In this document: positions 49,129 through 58,797 of the stretch, one piece after another | How the letters are laid out: each line of letters opens with the position of its first letter | How positions within the stretch are numbered: position 1 is the first letter of the stretch | Assembly: GCF_000316035.1 (NCBI RefSeq) | Contig: NZ_ANHX01000007.1 | Location: forward strand, 89,838 to 153,837 | DNA: 64,000 nt | DNA from: Paenibacillus sp. PAMC 26794 | GTDB lineage: Bacteria; Bacillota; Bacilli; Paenibacillales; Paenibacillaceae | Reading direction: 5' to 3' | Notes under the pieces: generated by a model | Database searches by the model: none | The model's input: the letters and a program-made list of their open reading frames with translations, nothing else | What the model was told of the DNA's origin: nothing | Position numbers and translations under genes: made by a program

Positions 49129-49929
49129 GTGACGGTAGTTACATACAAACTGGAGACTTTTGAAGGGCCTTTGGATCTGCTGCTTCATCTGATTGATAAG
49201 GCTGAAATTCATATCCAGGATATCCCCATCAGCGATATTACCGATCAATACATGGCGTATCTGCATTCGATGCAGGAACTGGAACTGGATATTACGAGTG
49301 AATTTCTGGTCATGGCAGCAACACTGCTGTCGATCAAGAGCAAACTTTTACTGCCCAAACCACCGGTTATTGAGGATTTCGAGGATTATGATTATATGGA
49401 AGAAGAAGATTATGATCCACGTGCAGAGCTGATTGCGCGTCTGATAGAATATCGCAAGTACAAGGGAATTGCGCGTCATCTTCATGAACGGGAGTGGGAA
49501 CGCAGCCTTATTTTTTCCAAAGAGCCCGAGGATCTGCGCCCCTATATGCCCGTAGAAGCCCCTTCGAACCCGGTTGAGGGTTTGCACACCTCTGATCTAA
49601 TTGCAGCATTTCAGAAGGCGCTACGCAAGGCTGAGAAGCGTACAACTGTAACCCGAATCAAACGGGATGAGATTTCGGTTAAGGACCGGATACGGGATGT
49701 CATCGGCGCTTTGGAAAGTATGGGGCCGGGAGGCAGACTATTATTTTCCAAGTTGATGGATGAGCATATCTATCGCCATGAGATTGTTGTCACTTTTCTG
49801 GCGGTGCTGGAACTGATGAAGATGAAGCAGATTGTCTGTTATCAGGAACGGATGTTTGAGGATATCGTTATGGAGTGGAGAGGGGAAACAAAGAATCATG
49901 GATTTTCCGAAATTGAAATCGATTATTGA
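49129..49929 (+). CDS. scpA: Segregation and condensation protein A (kleisin)
   Basis: Kleisin bridge of the SMC-ScpAB condensin (266 aa). The N-terminal SMC-neck-binding domain is TYKLETFEGPLDLLLHLIDK. An acidic central stretch (IEDFEDYDYMEEEDYD) and a winged-helix C-terminus follow. GTG 49129 is chosen for its GGGAGGA site eight bases upstream; the longer frame from 49051 lies in the rib terminator. It overlaps scpB by 32 bases. Confidence 0.94.
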   Translation: MTVVTYKLETFEGPLDLLLHLIDKAEIHIQDIPISDITDQYMAYLHSMQELELDITSEFLVMAATLLSIKSKLLLPKPPVIEDFEDYDYMEEEDYDPRAELIARLIEYRKYKGIARHLHEREWERSLIFSKEPEDLRPYMPVEAPSNPVEGLHTSDLIAAFQKALRKAEKRTTVTRIKRDEISVKDRIRDVIGALESMGPGGRLLFSKLMDEHIYRHEIVVTFLAVLELMKMKQIVCYQERMFEDIVMEWRGETKNHGFSEIEIDY

Positions 49930-50554
49930 AGGCCTCCTGTTTTTGTCCGGAGAAGAGGGTCTGAGTATCAAACAAATTGCCGAAATCGTCGATCAGCGAG
50001 TTGAGCTTGTAACGGACGCGATTGAGGAGATGATTGGTGAATTTTCACAGCAAGGACGAGGTGTACAGATTCTCAAGATCGCTGGTGTAGTTCAGTTGGG
50101 AACCTTGCCTGAGCACGCTGTGTATTTCGAGAAACTGGCATACTCTCCCGCACGCACGTCCTTATCCCAAGCGGCTCTGGAGACGCTGGCTATCGTAGCG
50201 TACCGACAGCCCATTACACGGGTAGAGATTGAGGAAATCCGCGGTGTAAAATCGGAGCGGGCCATCCATACGCTAGTGAATAAGGATCTAATTATTGAAG
50301 TGGGACGAGCCGAGGCGATCGGACGACCAATTCTGTATGGAACGACCAAGTCATTCCTGGATTATTTCGGACTGGCTTCAATTAAAGACCTTCCGGAACC
50401 AGGCTTGTTCGAAGATTCGGAAAACCTGGAAGAAGAGACACAACTGTTATTCAACAAACTGGATTTGCAACAACTGGAACCGGAAAATGCTGATCCGGCA
50501 GATGATCTAAGTCATATCGATAGCGAAGACGATAATACGGACTCTTCACTCTAA
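49898..50554 (+). CDS. scpB: Segregation and condensation protein B
   Basis: ScpB (218 aa) dimerises on ScpA in condensin. Two winged helices are visible (IIEGLLFLSGEEGLS; ALETLAIVAYRQPITRVEIEEIRGV in two parts), then an acidic tail. ATG 49898 lies inside scpA, with GAGAGGGG upstream. Confidence 0.94.
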   Translation: MDFPKLKSIIEGLLFLSGEEGLSIKQIAEIVDQRVELVTDAIEEMIGEFSQQGRGVQILKIAGVVQLGTLPEHAVYFEKLAYSPARTSLSQAALETLAIVAYRQPITRVEIEEIRGVKSERAIHTLVNKDLIIEVGRAEAIGRPILYGTTKSFLDYFGLASIKDLPEPGLFEDSENLEEETQLLFNKLDLQQLEPENADPADDLSHIDSEDDNTDSSL

Positions 50555-50570
50555 TTTGCAAGCTCATACT

Positions 50571-50602
50571 AACCGACACCCATCAGTGGAGTCGGTTTTT
50601 TT
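50571..50602 (+). terminator. Terminator of scpAB
   Basis: AACCGAC (50571-50577) pairs with GTCGGTT (50591-50597), followed by T. Confidence 0.85.
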
Positions 50603-50742
50603 GTGCATTATTTTTAGATAAACGGTGAATAAACAGTTTCCAAACAAATATGAAATGGGATTTTTAGGTCAGACGTGAATTTTTTCCTATTCAAAGTGCC
50701 ATACTAGACGAGAAAAGAATTGAGGGCTTGGAGGTAAGGCCT

Positions 50743-51474
50743 GTGTGGATTTGGCTTGGAGGAATCGGTTTGTTGTTCGCATTGCTGATTGCCGCAGTCC
50801 TCATCTCAAATGTTCATGTACATTTTACATTCAGTAAACATAAAAGTGATGATTACGCCAATATTAATGTTCGTCTTCTCTATGGAATTGTGCGGATTAA
50901 CTATGAGATCCCGAGTATTGTTTTTCGCAATATGAAGGAAGGTTTTCTGGTCAAGACCGAACAATCCATGAATCATTCCAGAGGCGAGGCCCAGGGAAGC
51001 GAGCGAGTCAACAAACGCAAAGTCAAAAAGTGGGCTAAAGATGTGAAAATTATGCTTAGGGCAACGGACGCGCTCAAGCTGTGGCTGAAGCAAACACTTA
51101 CACGCGTACATATGACCCAACTGTCCTGGGCTACCCACATCGGCGTTGGTGATGCAGCATATACAGCGGTGCTGACAGGCTGGGTGTGGAGTATCAAGTC
51201 CATTATTATTGGTTTTCTCACCTATCAGATCCGTTTTGATAAGACACCTGTTCTTCAGGTTATGCCGGTATGGTCCGATGAAATGGATTTCAGAACGGAG
51301 CTCGATTGCAGAGTGAAGATTCGAATTACAGCTCTTTTGATCGCTGGAGTTACACTGCTAACCCGTGTGCTCCAAGTCGAAGGCGGATGGCGGATGTGGC
51401 TCAAGCTTCTTCAAGAACAACGCCGCAAGCGTAAGGAGAAGCAAAAGCAGAAACTTAGTGGGACAACTCTATAA
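50743..51474 (+). CDS. DUF2953 membrane protein (YtfI-like)
   Basis: A 243-aa protein. An N-terminal membrane helix (about residues 2-22) is followed by a strand-rich domain (INVRLLYGIVRINYEIPSI), a linker and a very basic C-terminus (RRKRKEKQKQK). This matches DUF2953/YtfI, which stands next to the gerW gene ytfJ in B. subtilis, as here. GTG 50743 has GGAGG eight bases upstream. Function unknown, probably sporulation-linked. Confidence 0.75.
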   Translation: MWIWLGGIGLLFALLIAAVLISNVHVHFTFSKHKSDDYANINVRLLYGIVRINYEIPSIVFRNMKEGFLVKTEQSMNHSRGEAQGSERVNKRKVKKWAKDVKIMLRATDALKLWLKQTLTRVHMTQLSWATHIGVGDAAYTAVLTGWVWSIKSIIIGFLTYQIRFDKTPVLQVMPVWSDEMDFRTELDCRVKIRITALLIAGVTLLTRVLQVEGGWRMWLKLLQEQRRKRKEKQKQKLSGTTL

Positions 51475-51620
51475 AACCCTTTATAGCCGATCTGTTTTGG
51501 AAATATGAGGTTGGGGTTCCGTGAGTGTACTTAAAATGCTTATGTACATAACTCCCTTCAAGTTTGGGGATGATATGGTTAGATCAAACCTAGCTTACAT
51601 TGAAACTGGAGGGAATTTAA

Positions 51621-52103
51621 ATGTCAGATCATCCAATTCAAGGCTTAATGGAAACCGCAATGGAAAATATCAAGGCCATGGTGGATGTCAATACAATTGT
51701 TGGCGATGCAGTAGAAACACCAGATGGTACCGTGATTCTGCCAATCAGTAAGGTGGGATTCGGATTTGCTGCCGGTGGTAGTGATTTTCACGTCAATGGA
51801 GAAAGTAGTGGCAAAAGTGGTACTACGGGCACCTCTGCTGAACATGCGAGTTCAGCTAAAGTGGCTTCTCCGTTTGGTGGCGGTAGTGGCGGCGGTGTAT
51901 CCATACGTCCTATTGCGTTCCTGGTGGTAGGTAAACAGGGGGTACACATTGTACCACTCGATAACTCCACACATCTGTTTGAGAAACTCATTGACTCCAC
52001 CCCTTATGTTTTGGACCGAATTCAAGGCATGTTCCAACGGAATACAACACCAACGAATACTACAGGTGTACCGGTTACACCAGATCCATCAACCTATAGC
52101 TGA
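51621..52103 (+). CDS. gerW: GerW-family sporulation/germination protein (YtfJ)
   Basis: A 160-aa protein of the GerW/YtfJ family. It has HPIQGLMETAMENIKAMVDV and GDAVETPDGTVILPISKV, a glycine/serine-rich middle, then IRPIAFLVVGKQGVHIVPLD. GerW is needed for L-alanine-triggered germination in B. subtilis. GGAGGG precedes the ATG. Confidence 0.88.
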   Translation: MSDHPIQGLMETAMENIKAMVDVNTIVGDAVETPDGTVILPISKVGFGFAAGGSDFHVNGESSGKSGTTGTSAEHASSAKVASPFGGGSGGGVSIRPIAFLVVGKQGVHIVPLDNSTHLFEKLIDSTPYVLDRIQGMFQRNTTPTNTTGVPVTPDPSTYS

Positions 52104-52117
52104 ATCATTTCGTCATG

Positions 52118-52149
52118 ATCCCTCCCGCATCCAAGCGTGAGGGATTTTT
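52118..52149 (+). terminator. Terminator of gerW
   Basis: ATCCCTC (52118-52124) pairs with GAGGGAT (52139-52145), with inner CGC/GCG and T-run. Confidence 0.85.
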
Positions 52150-52233
52150 GCTGTTTTTGCCCGATGGGACATACTCCAAGTTGTCCGGACATAAGATAGT
52201 ACAAGATTCCAAGTGACCCGGAGGAATGAATTG

Positions 52234-53421
52234 ATGCGAAAAATAACGAAAGTTCTTGCATGCATGCTTATCCCTGTCTTCTTGCTGTCTTCATTAGGGG
52301 TTACTCAAGCCCAAGCAACAATTCAAGGTCCGTCTACACATGCGCAAAGTGCCGCTCTCATTGATGTCACATCAGGCCGGATCTTATACAGCAAGGATGG
52401 GGATAAAGAACTGCGAATTGCCAGCTTGACCAAAATCATGACGGCGATCGTAGCGATCGAACACAGCAAGCTGGATGAGAAAGTGAAAGTGTCTCCCTCG
52501 GCTTTTGCCAAAGAAGGATCTTCTATCTATCTCAAGTTAGGCGAAGAGATGACGCTTGAAAACATGTTGTACGGGCTAATGCTCCGTTCAGGCAATGACG
52601 CGGCCTCTGCGATCGCAGAACATGTCGGTGGATCGGAAGAAGGCTTTGTCCTGTTAATGAACAAAAAGGCGGAGCAAATCGGTCTGACGCATTCCCATTT
52701 TATGAACCCTCATGGACTGGATGCAGAAGGTCACTATTCCACAGCCAATGACTTGGCCCGATTAACGGCATATGCGTTGCACAATCCGGTGTTCAAACGA
52801 ATCGTAGCCACGGAGGACAAATCCGCACCGAACCCCAATGAAAGCTGGGAATACTCCTGGCACAATAAAAATAAAATGCTGCGGATGTATGAAGGTGCGG
52901 ATGGAGTGAAAACCGGCTACACAAAGAAAGCTTTCAGATGTTTGGTCAGCTCCGCTACACGTAATGGACAGCAGCTCGTCGCGGTAACGCTGAACGACGG
53001 AAACGATTGGAACGATCATGCTCGGATGCTTGATTTTGGGTTTGAATACTTCCCATTGGTAGAGATCGCCAAGCAAGAACAGCCTGTGCAAAAGACAGAT
53101 GTCGTTACGGGCCGGGGATTCTGGTACCCACTGGCTAAAAGTGAACAAGGCTCATTGACCAAGAAATTGATACTACACGAAAATAGAGGACAGTCGGAAA
53201 CGGATGGCAAGGAAAAATCGTCAGATCCTTCGTTCGGATTGGCAGGTCGCATTGATATGCAGCTCGACGGCAAACTTGTTGGCTCAATTCCCGTGTATCG
53301 AAAAGGCAGTTATATACCTCCTGAACCGAAGACAGAAGATGCAACGCTGGGTGGAATCGGTGATGTCTCTTCCTGGGCAGCTGCATGGCGTGCTGTGTTA
53401 AGCCACCTGTTGTCTCCTTAG
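52234..53421 (+). CDS. dacB: D-alanyl-D-alanine carboxypeptidase DacB-type
   Basis: Penicillin-binding protein (395 aa) that controls spore-cortex cross-linking. Signal peptide is residues 1-28. Motifs are SxxK in IASLTKIM, SGN in LRSGNDAASAI and KTG in GVKTGYTKKA. ATG 52234 follows GGAGG by nine bases. Called DacB rather than DacF because spmA and spmB follow at once, as in B. subtilis. Confidence 0.9.
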   Translation: MRKITKVLACMLIPVFLLSSLGVTQAQATIQGPSTHAQSAALIDVTSGRILYSKDGDKELRIASLTKIMTAIVAIEHSKLDEKVKVSPSAFAKEGSSIYLKLGEEMTLENMLYGLMLRSGNDAASAIAEHVGGSEEGFVLLMNKKAEQIGLTHSHFMNPHGLDAEGHYSTANDLARLTAYALHNPVFKRIVATEDKSAPNPNESWEYSWHNKNKMLRMYEGADGVKTGYTKKAFRCLVSSATRNGQQLVAVTLNDGNDWNDHARMLDFGFEYFPLVEIAKQEQPVQKTDVVTGRGFWYPLAKSEQGSLTKKLILHENRGQSETDGKEKSSDPSFGLAGRIDMQLDGKLVGSIPVYRKGSYIPPEPKTEDATLGGIGDVSSWAAAWRAVLSHLLSP

Positions 53422-53452
53422 CTAAATCGCCATTGAAGGGAGGATATAATCC

Positions 53453-54079
53453 ATGATTAATTTAATTTGGCTACTCATGATATTAATCGGATTTGCTTTT
53501 GCAGCCGTCAACGGTAATATCGAAGTGGTCACGCAAGCTGCTTTTGATGGGGCGGCAACGGGAGTCACGGTCTGTTTTGGACTGATTAGTGTGCTTGTGT
53601 TCTGGATGGGCATGATGAAAATGGCCGAGGATGCCGGTCTTCTGGCTCGGATTGCCAAGCTGCTCGGTCCGGTTGTGGGCTTCCTGTTCCCCGATGTGCC
53701 CAAAAATCATCCGGCGATGGGTTATATTCTCTCCAATATGAGTGCCAATTTGCTGGGACTAGGAAATGCGGCTACACCGATGGGAATCAAAGCCATGCAA
53801 CAGCTGCAGGAGCTTAATCCGGACAAACAAACCGCTTCTCCTGCGATGTGCACCTTACTGGCTCTGAATACGGCTAGCATTACCATTATTCCGACAACGC
53901 TGATCGCCATCCGCTTAAACTATCATTCCGCCAATGCAACAGAGATTGTGGGAACAACATTGATGGCTACCATTATCGCTACACTTGCTGCTATAATCGC
54001 CGATCGCTGGTATCGAAACAGGGCTTTACACAAACCGCCGCGCATACCGAAAAGTGGCAATCCCGGCATGAAAGGATGA
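53453..54079 (+). CDS. spmA: Spore maturation protein A
   Basis: Membrane protein (208 aa) of the nucleoside-recognition (Gate) family, needed with SpmB for spore-core dehydration. It has about five helices. Signatures are GAATGVTVCFGLISVLVFWM and NMSANLLGLGNAATPMGIK. It is six bases from spmB. Confidence 0.93.
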   Translation: MINLIWLLMILIGFAFAAVNGNIEVVTQAAFDGAATGVTVCFGLISVLVFWMGMMKMAEDAGLLARIAKLLGPVVGFLFPDVPKNHPAMGYILSNMSANLLGLGNAATPMGIKAMQQLQELNPDKQTASPAMCTLLALNTASITIIPTTLIAIRLNYHSANATEIVGTTLMATIIATLAAIIADRWYRNRALHKPPRIPKSGNPGMKG

Positions 54080-54085
54080 GCACCT

Positions 54086-54619
54086 TTGTTAACCTTCATC
54101 AACTGGATTTCCGTCTGGGCCATCCCGGTTATTATCGCGTTTGTTCCATTATATGCGTTTACCAAAAAGGTCCCGGTTTACGAATCCTTTGTTGATGGGG
54201 CCAAGGATGGTTTCTCCACTGCAATCAGTATTATTCCACATCTCGTGGGCATGATGGTCGCGATCAGCGTATTTCGTGCCTCGGGTGCACTGGATTTTGT
54301 GATTAGCCTGTTCGCTCCGCTGGTGTCCTGGATGGGTGTTCCAGGCGAAGTGTTGCCACTCGGAATACTACGTCCTTTAACCGGGACAGGCTCTCTGGCG
54401 TTTACAACCGATTTGATCAAAACCCATGGCCCTGACTCCATGATTGGACGTATGGCATCTACAATTCAGGGGAGTACAGACACCACATTATATGTGCTGA
54501 CTGTTTATTTTGGGGCTGTAGGCATACGGAACGGTCGATATGCACTCAAAGTAGGGTTGTTTTCCGATGTCGTTGGTTTTATTGCTGCCCTCGCCATTTG
54601 TTTGCTCGTTTTTGGTTAA
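54086..54619 (+). CDS. spmB: Spore maturation protein B
   Basis: Membrane partner of SpmA (177 aa), with the Gate-domain block YESFVDGAKDGFSTAISIIP and PLTGTGSLAFTTDLIKTHGP. The start is TTG 54086, with AAAGGATG eight bases upstream. Confidence 0.93.
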   Translation: MLTFINWISVWAIPVIIAFVPLYAFTKKVPVYESFVDGAKDGFSTAISIIPHLVGMMVAISVFRASGALDFVISLFAPLVSWMGVPGEVLPLGILRPLTGTGSLAFTTDLIKTHGPDSMIGRMASTIQGSTDTTLYVLTVYFGAVGIRNGRYALKVGLFSDVVGFIAALAICLLVFG

Positions 54620-54682
54620 AAGATATCTCCTTTCCTTCCGATATATTAGATATGCTAGAATAATAGCGGAGGAGAGTGAGAC

Positions 54683-55501
54683 ATGCAGAAGAGTTGGAAA
54701 CGAATGCTCCGTGTCGGAATGTCAGGCGTGCTTGCTATTGCAATGCTCGCAGGGTCAACGGGGCTGGCGGCAGCTCAAGCCGTTCAGACGATACATTTTA
54801 CAGGTTACTTCGACAAACAGCTGCGTGCACAAATGGCAGTCACAGCGGATTCTTTTCCAGTCGTGAATGTACGTTTGGTCAAACAGGATGAACCCGATAT
54901 GGTATATTATGATGTTGGTACCTCAATATTGATCTCAAAGGATGAAGTGCTCACGAATTATCATGTCGTTCAGAGTTTTGCTGAACTGTCTGATGGTGAT
55001 GAAGGTACACTGACTGTTGCTAGTCCGGGTTCCTTGGGTAAGCCTGTAAAGGCAAAAATTATTAAGACAGACCCGGTGACAGATATGGCACTGCTGAAGT
55101 TGGACAAGGAAATAGACGCTCAACCGGTCACGTTCACGAACGCAAGGGATAACCAGGTCGTCTACACCATTGGATTCCCCAAAAATCCTGCTGGTGATCT
55201 TGTCATCCTGGATGAAGATTTTCCTTCAACCTACAATACGGTAGCCAAAAGCAGAGTGTTCAGTTCCCAAGCTTCTGACGTTCCAGGTAAAAAGGGAATC
55301 GGCAGTATTGTGAAATCCATGGCACAAGGTAATTCAGGTGGCCCTGTTCTGGATCAGAACAACCGGGTAATTGGTATGATGACATTTGTGTACGGTGGAC
55401 GTACCTATTATATTACTTCCAAAACATTGCAGACTTTCATTAAAGAGAGTACTAAACCTGCCAAAAAACAGGTTGCAGTTGCCGGCAAAGTTTCCAATTA
55501 A
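54683..55501 (+). CDS. Secreted trypsin-like serine protease
   Basis: A 272-aa chymotrypsin-fold protease. Signal peptide is about residues 1-32 (ending AAAQA). The catalytic triad is His in LTNYHVVQS (near residue 94), Asp in DPVTDMALLKL and Ser in MAQGNSGGPVL (near residue 219). There is no PDZ domain, so it is not HtrA-length. It is a stand-alone gene between spmB and rluB; substrate unknown. GGAGGAGAG lies upstream of the ATG. Confidence 0.85.
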   Translation: MQKSWKRMLRVGMSGVLAIAMLAGSTGLAAAQAVQTIHFTGYFDKQLRAQMAVTADSFPVVNVRLVKQDEPDMVYYDVGTSILISKDEVLTNYHVVQSFAELSDGDEGTLTVASPGSLGKPVKAKIIKTDPVTDMALLKLDKEIDAQPVTFTNARDNQVVYTIGFPKNPAGDLVILDEDFPSTYNTVAKSRVFSSQASDVPGKKGIGSIVKSMAQGNSGGPVLDQNNRVIGMMTFVYGGRTYYITSKTLQTFIKESTKPAKKQVAVAGKVSN

Positions 55502-55511
55502 ATGATTTTTA

Positions 55512-55572
55512 AAAAAAGGCTTATCTTTACGCCAACTGTGTTCAACAGGTTGTGTGAAGGTAGGCTTTTTTG
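55512..55572 (+). terminator. Probable terminator of the protease gene
   Basis: A long imperfect hairpin (AAAGGCTTATCTTTAC against GTGAAGGTAGGCTTT, with inner CAAC/GTTG) is followed by TTTTTT. Confidence 0.55.
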
Positions 55573-55697
55573 CGTCAATCTCGAGGAGGAAGGTAGCCTA
55601 AAGTGGATATTCGTGTCCCGAGTTTACAAAATCCTTGGATAATCCTTGTGATTTCCCTGCGTGATGGGTATCATTAGTGTGAGGTGACATGACAAAC

Positions 55698-56447
55698 ATG
55701 GAAAGATTACAAAAAATTATCGCACAGGCAGGCATTGCATCCCGCCGCAAGAGCGAGGAACTAATCCTGTCCGGCAAAGTAGAAGTTAACGGGGAGGTCG
55801 TAACCGAACTGGGCACAAAAGCGAACCCCGAAGAGGATATGATTACGGTTAATGGAAAACCGATCCGCAGTGAGAAAAAAGTGTACTTGATGTTGAACAA
55901 GCCAAAAGGCGTAATCACAAGTGCATCTGACCCAGAAGGTCGGAAAATTGTGTCCGACTACCTGAAAGGTGTCAAGGAACGCGTATATCCTGTAGGTCGT
56001 CTGGATTATGACACAGAGGGCTTATTGATCCTTACCAATGATGGTGAGTTTGCACATTTGCTGACGCATCCGAAGCATCACGTACCCAAAACGTATCATG
56101 CAACGGTTAAAGGTGTGCCGCATGGTACAGCTCTGGAGAAATTAAAGACAGGCATTATGCTGGATGACGGTATGACTGCTCCTGCAGAGGTAGAGTACAA
56201 AGATGTGGATACAGCGGCCAATGAGTCGATCATTTCCATTACGATCTATGAAGGTCGTAACCGTCAGGTTAGACGTATGTTCGAGGCAATCAACCATCCA
56301 GTAACCCGATTGAAACGGATTTCATTTGGTGGTATTTTGCTACAAAACCTGAAACGTGGTCTGACACGCAATCTGACCAAAGAGGAAGTCAACAACCTGA
56401 TTACCCTCGCACAATCAGAACCAGCCAAAAAAATGAAAAAAAGGTAA
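55698..56447 (+). CDS. rluB: 23S rRNA pseudouridine synthase B
   Basis: It modifies 23S rRNA near position 2605 (249 aa). The N-terminal S4 domain is MERLQKIIAQAGIASRR. The RsuA-type catalytic domain has GRLDYDTEGLLILTNDG with the catalytic Asp, and YEGRNRQVRRMFE. ATG 55698 lies eleven bases after GAGGTG; ATG 55689 is only two bases from it. Confidence 0.94.
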   Translation: MERLQKIIAQAGIASRRKSEELILSGKVEVNGEVVTELGTKANPEEDMITVNGKPIRSEKKVYLMLNKPKGVITSASDPEGRKIVSDYLKGVKERVYPVGRLDYDTEGLLILTNDGEFAHLLTHPKHHVPKTYHATVKGVPHGTALEKLKTGIMLDDGMTAPAEVEYKDVDTAANESIISITIYEGRNRQVRRMFEAINHPVTRLKRISFGGILLQNLKRGLTRNLTKEEVNNLITLAQSEPAKKMKKR

Positions 56448-56581
56448 TGTGAGGACACAAAATTTTCATAAAACCGCCGCAGTTTTGTGACGAAATTCGC
56501 TATAATTGTTCATAGGATGTTCACAGTTGTCTTAGACCAATAAGATGCGAATGCTACAGTCACATAAAAGGGGAGCAGCAC

Positions 56582-57109
56582 ATGGGGAAATCAAGAAGAA
56601 CGGTGCAAATCGTCATTTTGTTATTGATCCTGGTGTTGGGCGGATATGCGATTACCACATCGGTATCCGGCTCGAATGGCAAGCCAAAGGAAGGGGACAA
56701 GTCTCCTTCTTTTGAACTGCTGGGCCTGGATGGTCAAGTTCATACGTCTGATGAGTACAAAGGAAAAGCGATGGTGATCAATTTCTGGGGCACATGGTGT
56801 GAACCTTGTGTTAAAGAAATGCCTGCACTTCAGGCACAAGCTGACAAATGGAAGGACCAGGGAGTACAATTTGTCGGGATTAATGTTGGAGAAGACCAGA
56901 TGACCGTTGATAATTTTGTGCGGCAGGTTGGGGTTACGTTTCCAATCATGCTTGACCGGGAGAAAAACTCGGTTCGTGATTTCGGAATCTCTCCGATGCC
57001 AACGACATTTTTTGTATCTGACACGGGCAAAATCTCTACCATTCATATCGGGCAACTTGATTTGGACACACTTGACGCTCAAATTTCGCAACTGGCGAAG
57101 CAGCCCTGA
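56582..57109 (+). CDS. resA: Thiol-disulfide oxidoreductase ResA
   Basis: Membrane-anchored thioredoxin-fold protein (175 aa) that reduces apocytochrome c outside the cell membrane. An N-terminal anchor helix (about residues 8-27) precedes the CxxC in WGTWCEPCVKEMP (near residue 72). The cis-Pro loop is SPMPTTFFV. AGGGG-type site upstream. First of resABCDE. Confidence 0.94.
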   Translation: MGKSRRTVQIVILLLILVLGGYAITTSVSGSNGKPKEGDKSPSFELLGLDGQVHTSDEYKGKAMVINFWGTWCEPCVKEMPALQAQADKWKDQGVQFVGINVGEDQMTVDNFVRQVGVTFPIMLDREKNSVRDFGISPMPTTFFVSDTGKISTIHIGQLDLDTLDAQISQLAKQP

Positions 57110-57123
57110 CAGGAGGTCTATTC

Positions 57124-58797
57124 GTGTTCCAAAATACCAAATGTGAGTGCGGACACCAGAATCCGGTAGGCACTGTACTATGTGAAGCATGTGGGAAACC
57201 GCTGCTGGAGTCTGAAGCTAAATCGGATGAAGTGCTGGAAATGCGTTATGATGGCATGGCGCGCCGTTCACAGCGTAGTAATCCCAACATCATTGACCGC
57301 ATATGGAACTTTTTTTCTTCCGTTAAAATTTCCGTCTATATGATTGTTTTCACGCTTGTAGGTTCTATGCTTGGTACAATCTATCCGCAAGAAAGTACAT
57401 TCTTGAATATTGATCCTTCCGTGTATTACAAAGAAACATACGGTCAGTTGGGTCATATCTATTATCTGTTGGGTTTATCCCATACATACGAATCCTGGTG
57501 GTTTATTCTACTGCTGGTGCTGATCGGGGCATCATTGGTGATATGCAGTCTGGATCGCGTCCTGCCGCTCTACAAAGCACTGAATAAACAGAGAATACGT
57601 AAGCATACGCAATTTTTGACAAGACAGCGTCTGGTGTACCAAGGTACCATCGAAGAGGCACCAGAAGACTGGATTAAGAAAGCGGTTACGCCGTTGAAAA
57701 AGAAAGGATACCGCGTGCACACTCAAGGGGATGCATTACTCGCCGAGAAACAGCGATTCAGTCGATGGGGCCCATATGTCATCCATATTGGACTCATTAT
57801 ATTTTTGCTGGCGGTGCTCGCACGAGGTCTTCCAGGTCTGAATCTGGACGAGCACGTCGCTTTTCCTGAAGGTGAGATCAAAAAGATCCCGAATACGTCG
57901 ATGTATCTGCAAAATGAACAGTTTAATGTTGAATTCTATAGTGAGGAAGAAGTACCTGAGCAATTCCGTAACCTGAATAAGACCGTTCCAAAACTGTTCG
58001 AAACAAAAGTTGTTTTGTATGAATGTACAGCAGATTGTTCGGATCTCTCGAAGAAACCTCAGTTAGCTGAGGTGGCCAGACATGATGTACGCGTGAATCA
58101 TCCATTGAATTATAACGGTCTGAAAGCATATCAATTTGATTATGATCTAACACCCACCATTCGGTCCGTAACGCCTGATCTGGTCAATACAAAGACGGGT
58201 GAAGTATACGGGGCAATTAAGATCGATATGGTAGATACCCAAAGAACATTTGAAGCTGGTCCTTATAAGCTCACGGTAAAAGAAAAGTTTATGGACTTTG
58301 GATTGGATGAGAATGGCCAGCCCAAATCAAAATCGCCTTCACCTAATGCACCTGCTTTTCTCTTTCTCATCAAGGGACCGGATCTGCCCGAAGAGGGGAT
58401 ACAGTATCTGTATTTTGCGAAGCAGATTGATAAACAACGGTTTCAACAGGATGCGATTAACCAACAGTTGACTGGAGCTGAGATTCCTTTACAGCTGGAA
58501 GTAGACAGCATGGACAAGGTCGATATTATTCAGTCCGTAAGTTATCTCAATATAAGAGTGGATAAGGCAATGCCTTTTGTGTGGGTAGGAGCCGGTATTG
58601 TTATGTTGGGTCTGGTCATGGGTTTTTATTGGCATCATCGCCGCATCTGGATTCGTTTTGATGATAAACAGCTCACCCTGGGTGGACATACCAACAAAAA
58701 CTGGTTTGGCTTCAGGCGTGAAGTTGCGGCCGTGTTAAAACAGATGAATCTGGAAGTGGAAGAGAAGTCGTTGGATAACGGGGGGAATCAGGCATGA
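57124..58797 (+). CDS. resB: Cytochrome c biogenesis protein ResB
   Basis: Membrane component (557 aa) of the System II haem export/ligation complex with ResC. Helices start near residues 70, 128 and 220, with a large extracytoplasmic domain (about 240-470) and a last helix near 485. Unusually, the first 30 residues form a zinc ribbon (CECGHQNPVGTVLCEACG). The GTG start follows AGGAGG. It overlaps resC by four bases (ATGA). Confidence 0.92.
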   Translation: MFQNTKCECGHQNPVGTVLCEACGKPLLESEAKSDEVLEMRYDGMARRSQRSNPNIIDRIWNFFSSVKISVYMIVFTLVGSMLGTIYPQESTFLNIDPSVYYKETYGQLGHIYYLLGLSHTYESWWFILLLVLIGASLVICSLDRVLPLYKALNKQRIRKHTQFLTRQRLVYQGTIEEAPEDWIKKAVTPLKKKGYRVHTQGDALLAEKQRFSRWGPYVIHIGLIIFLLAVLARGLPGLNLDEHVAFPEGEIKKIPNTSMYLQNEQFNVEFYSEEEVPEQFRNLNKTVPKLFETKVVLYECTADCSDLSKKPQLAEVARHDVRVNHPLNYNGLKAYQFDYDLTPTIRSVTPDLVNTKTGEVYGAIKIDMVDTQRTFEAGPYKLTVKEKFMDFGLDENGQPKSKSPSPNAPAFLFLIKGPDLPEEGIQYLYFAKQIDKQRFQQDAINQQLTGAEIPLQLEVDSMDKVDIIQSVSYLNIRVDKAMPFVWVGAGIVMLGLVMGFYWHHRRIWIRFDDKQLTLGGHTNKNWFGFRREVAAVLKQMNLEVEEKSLDNGGNQA

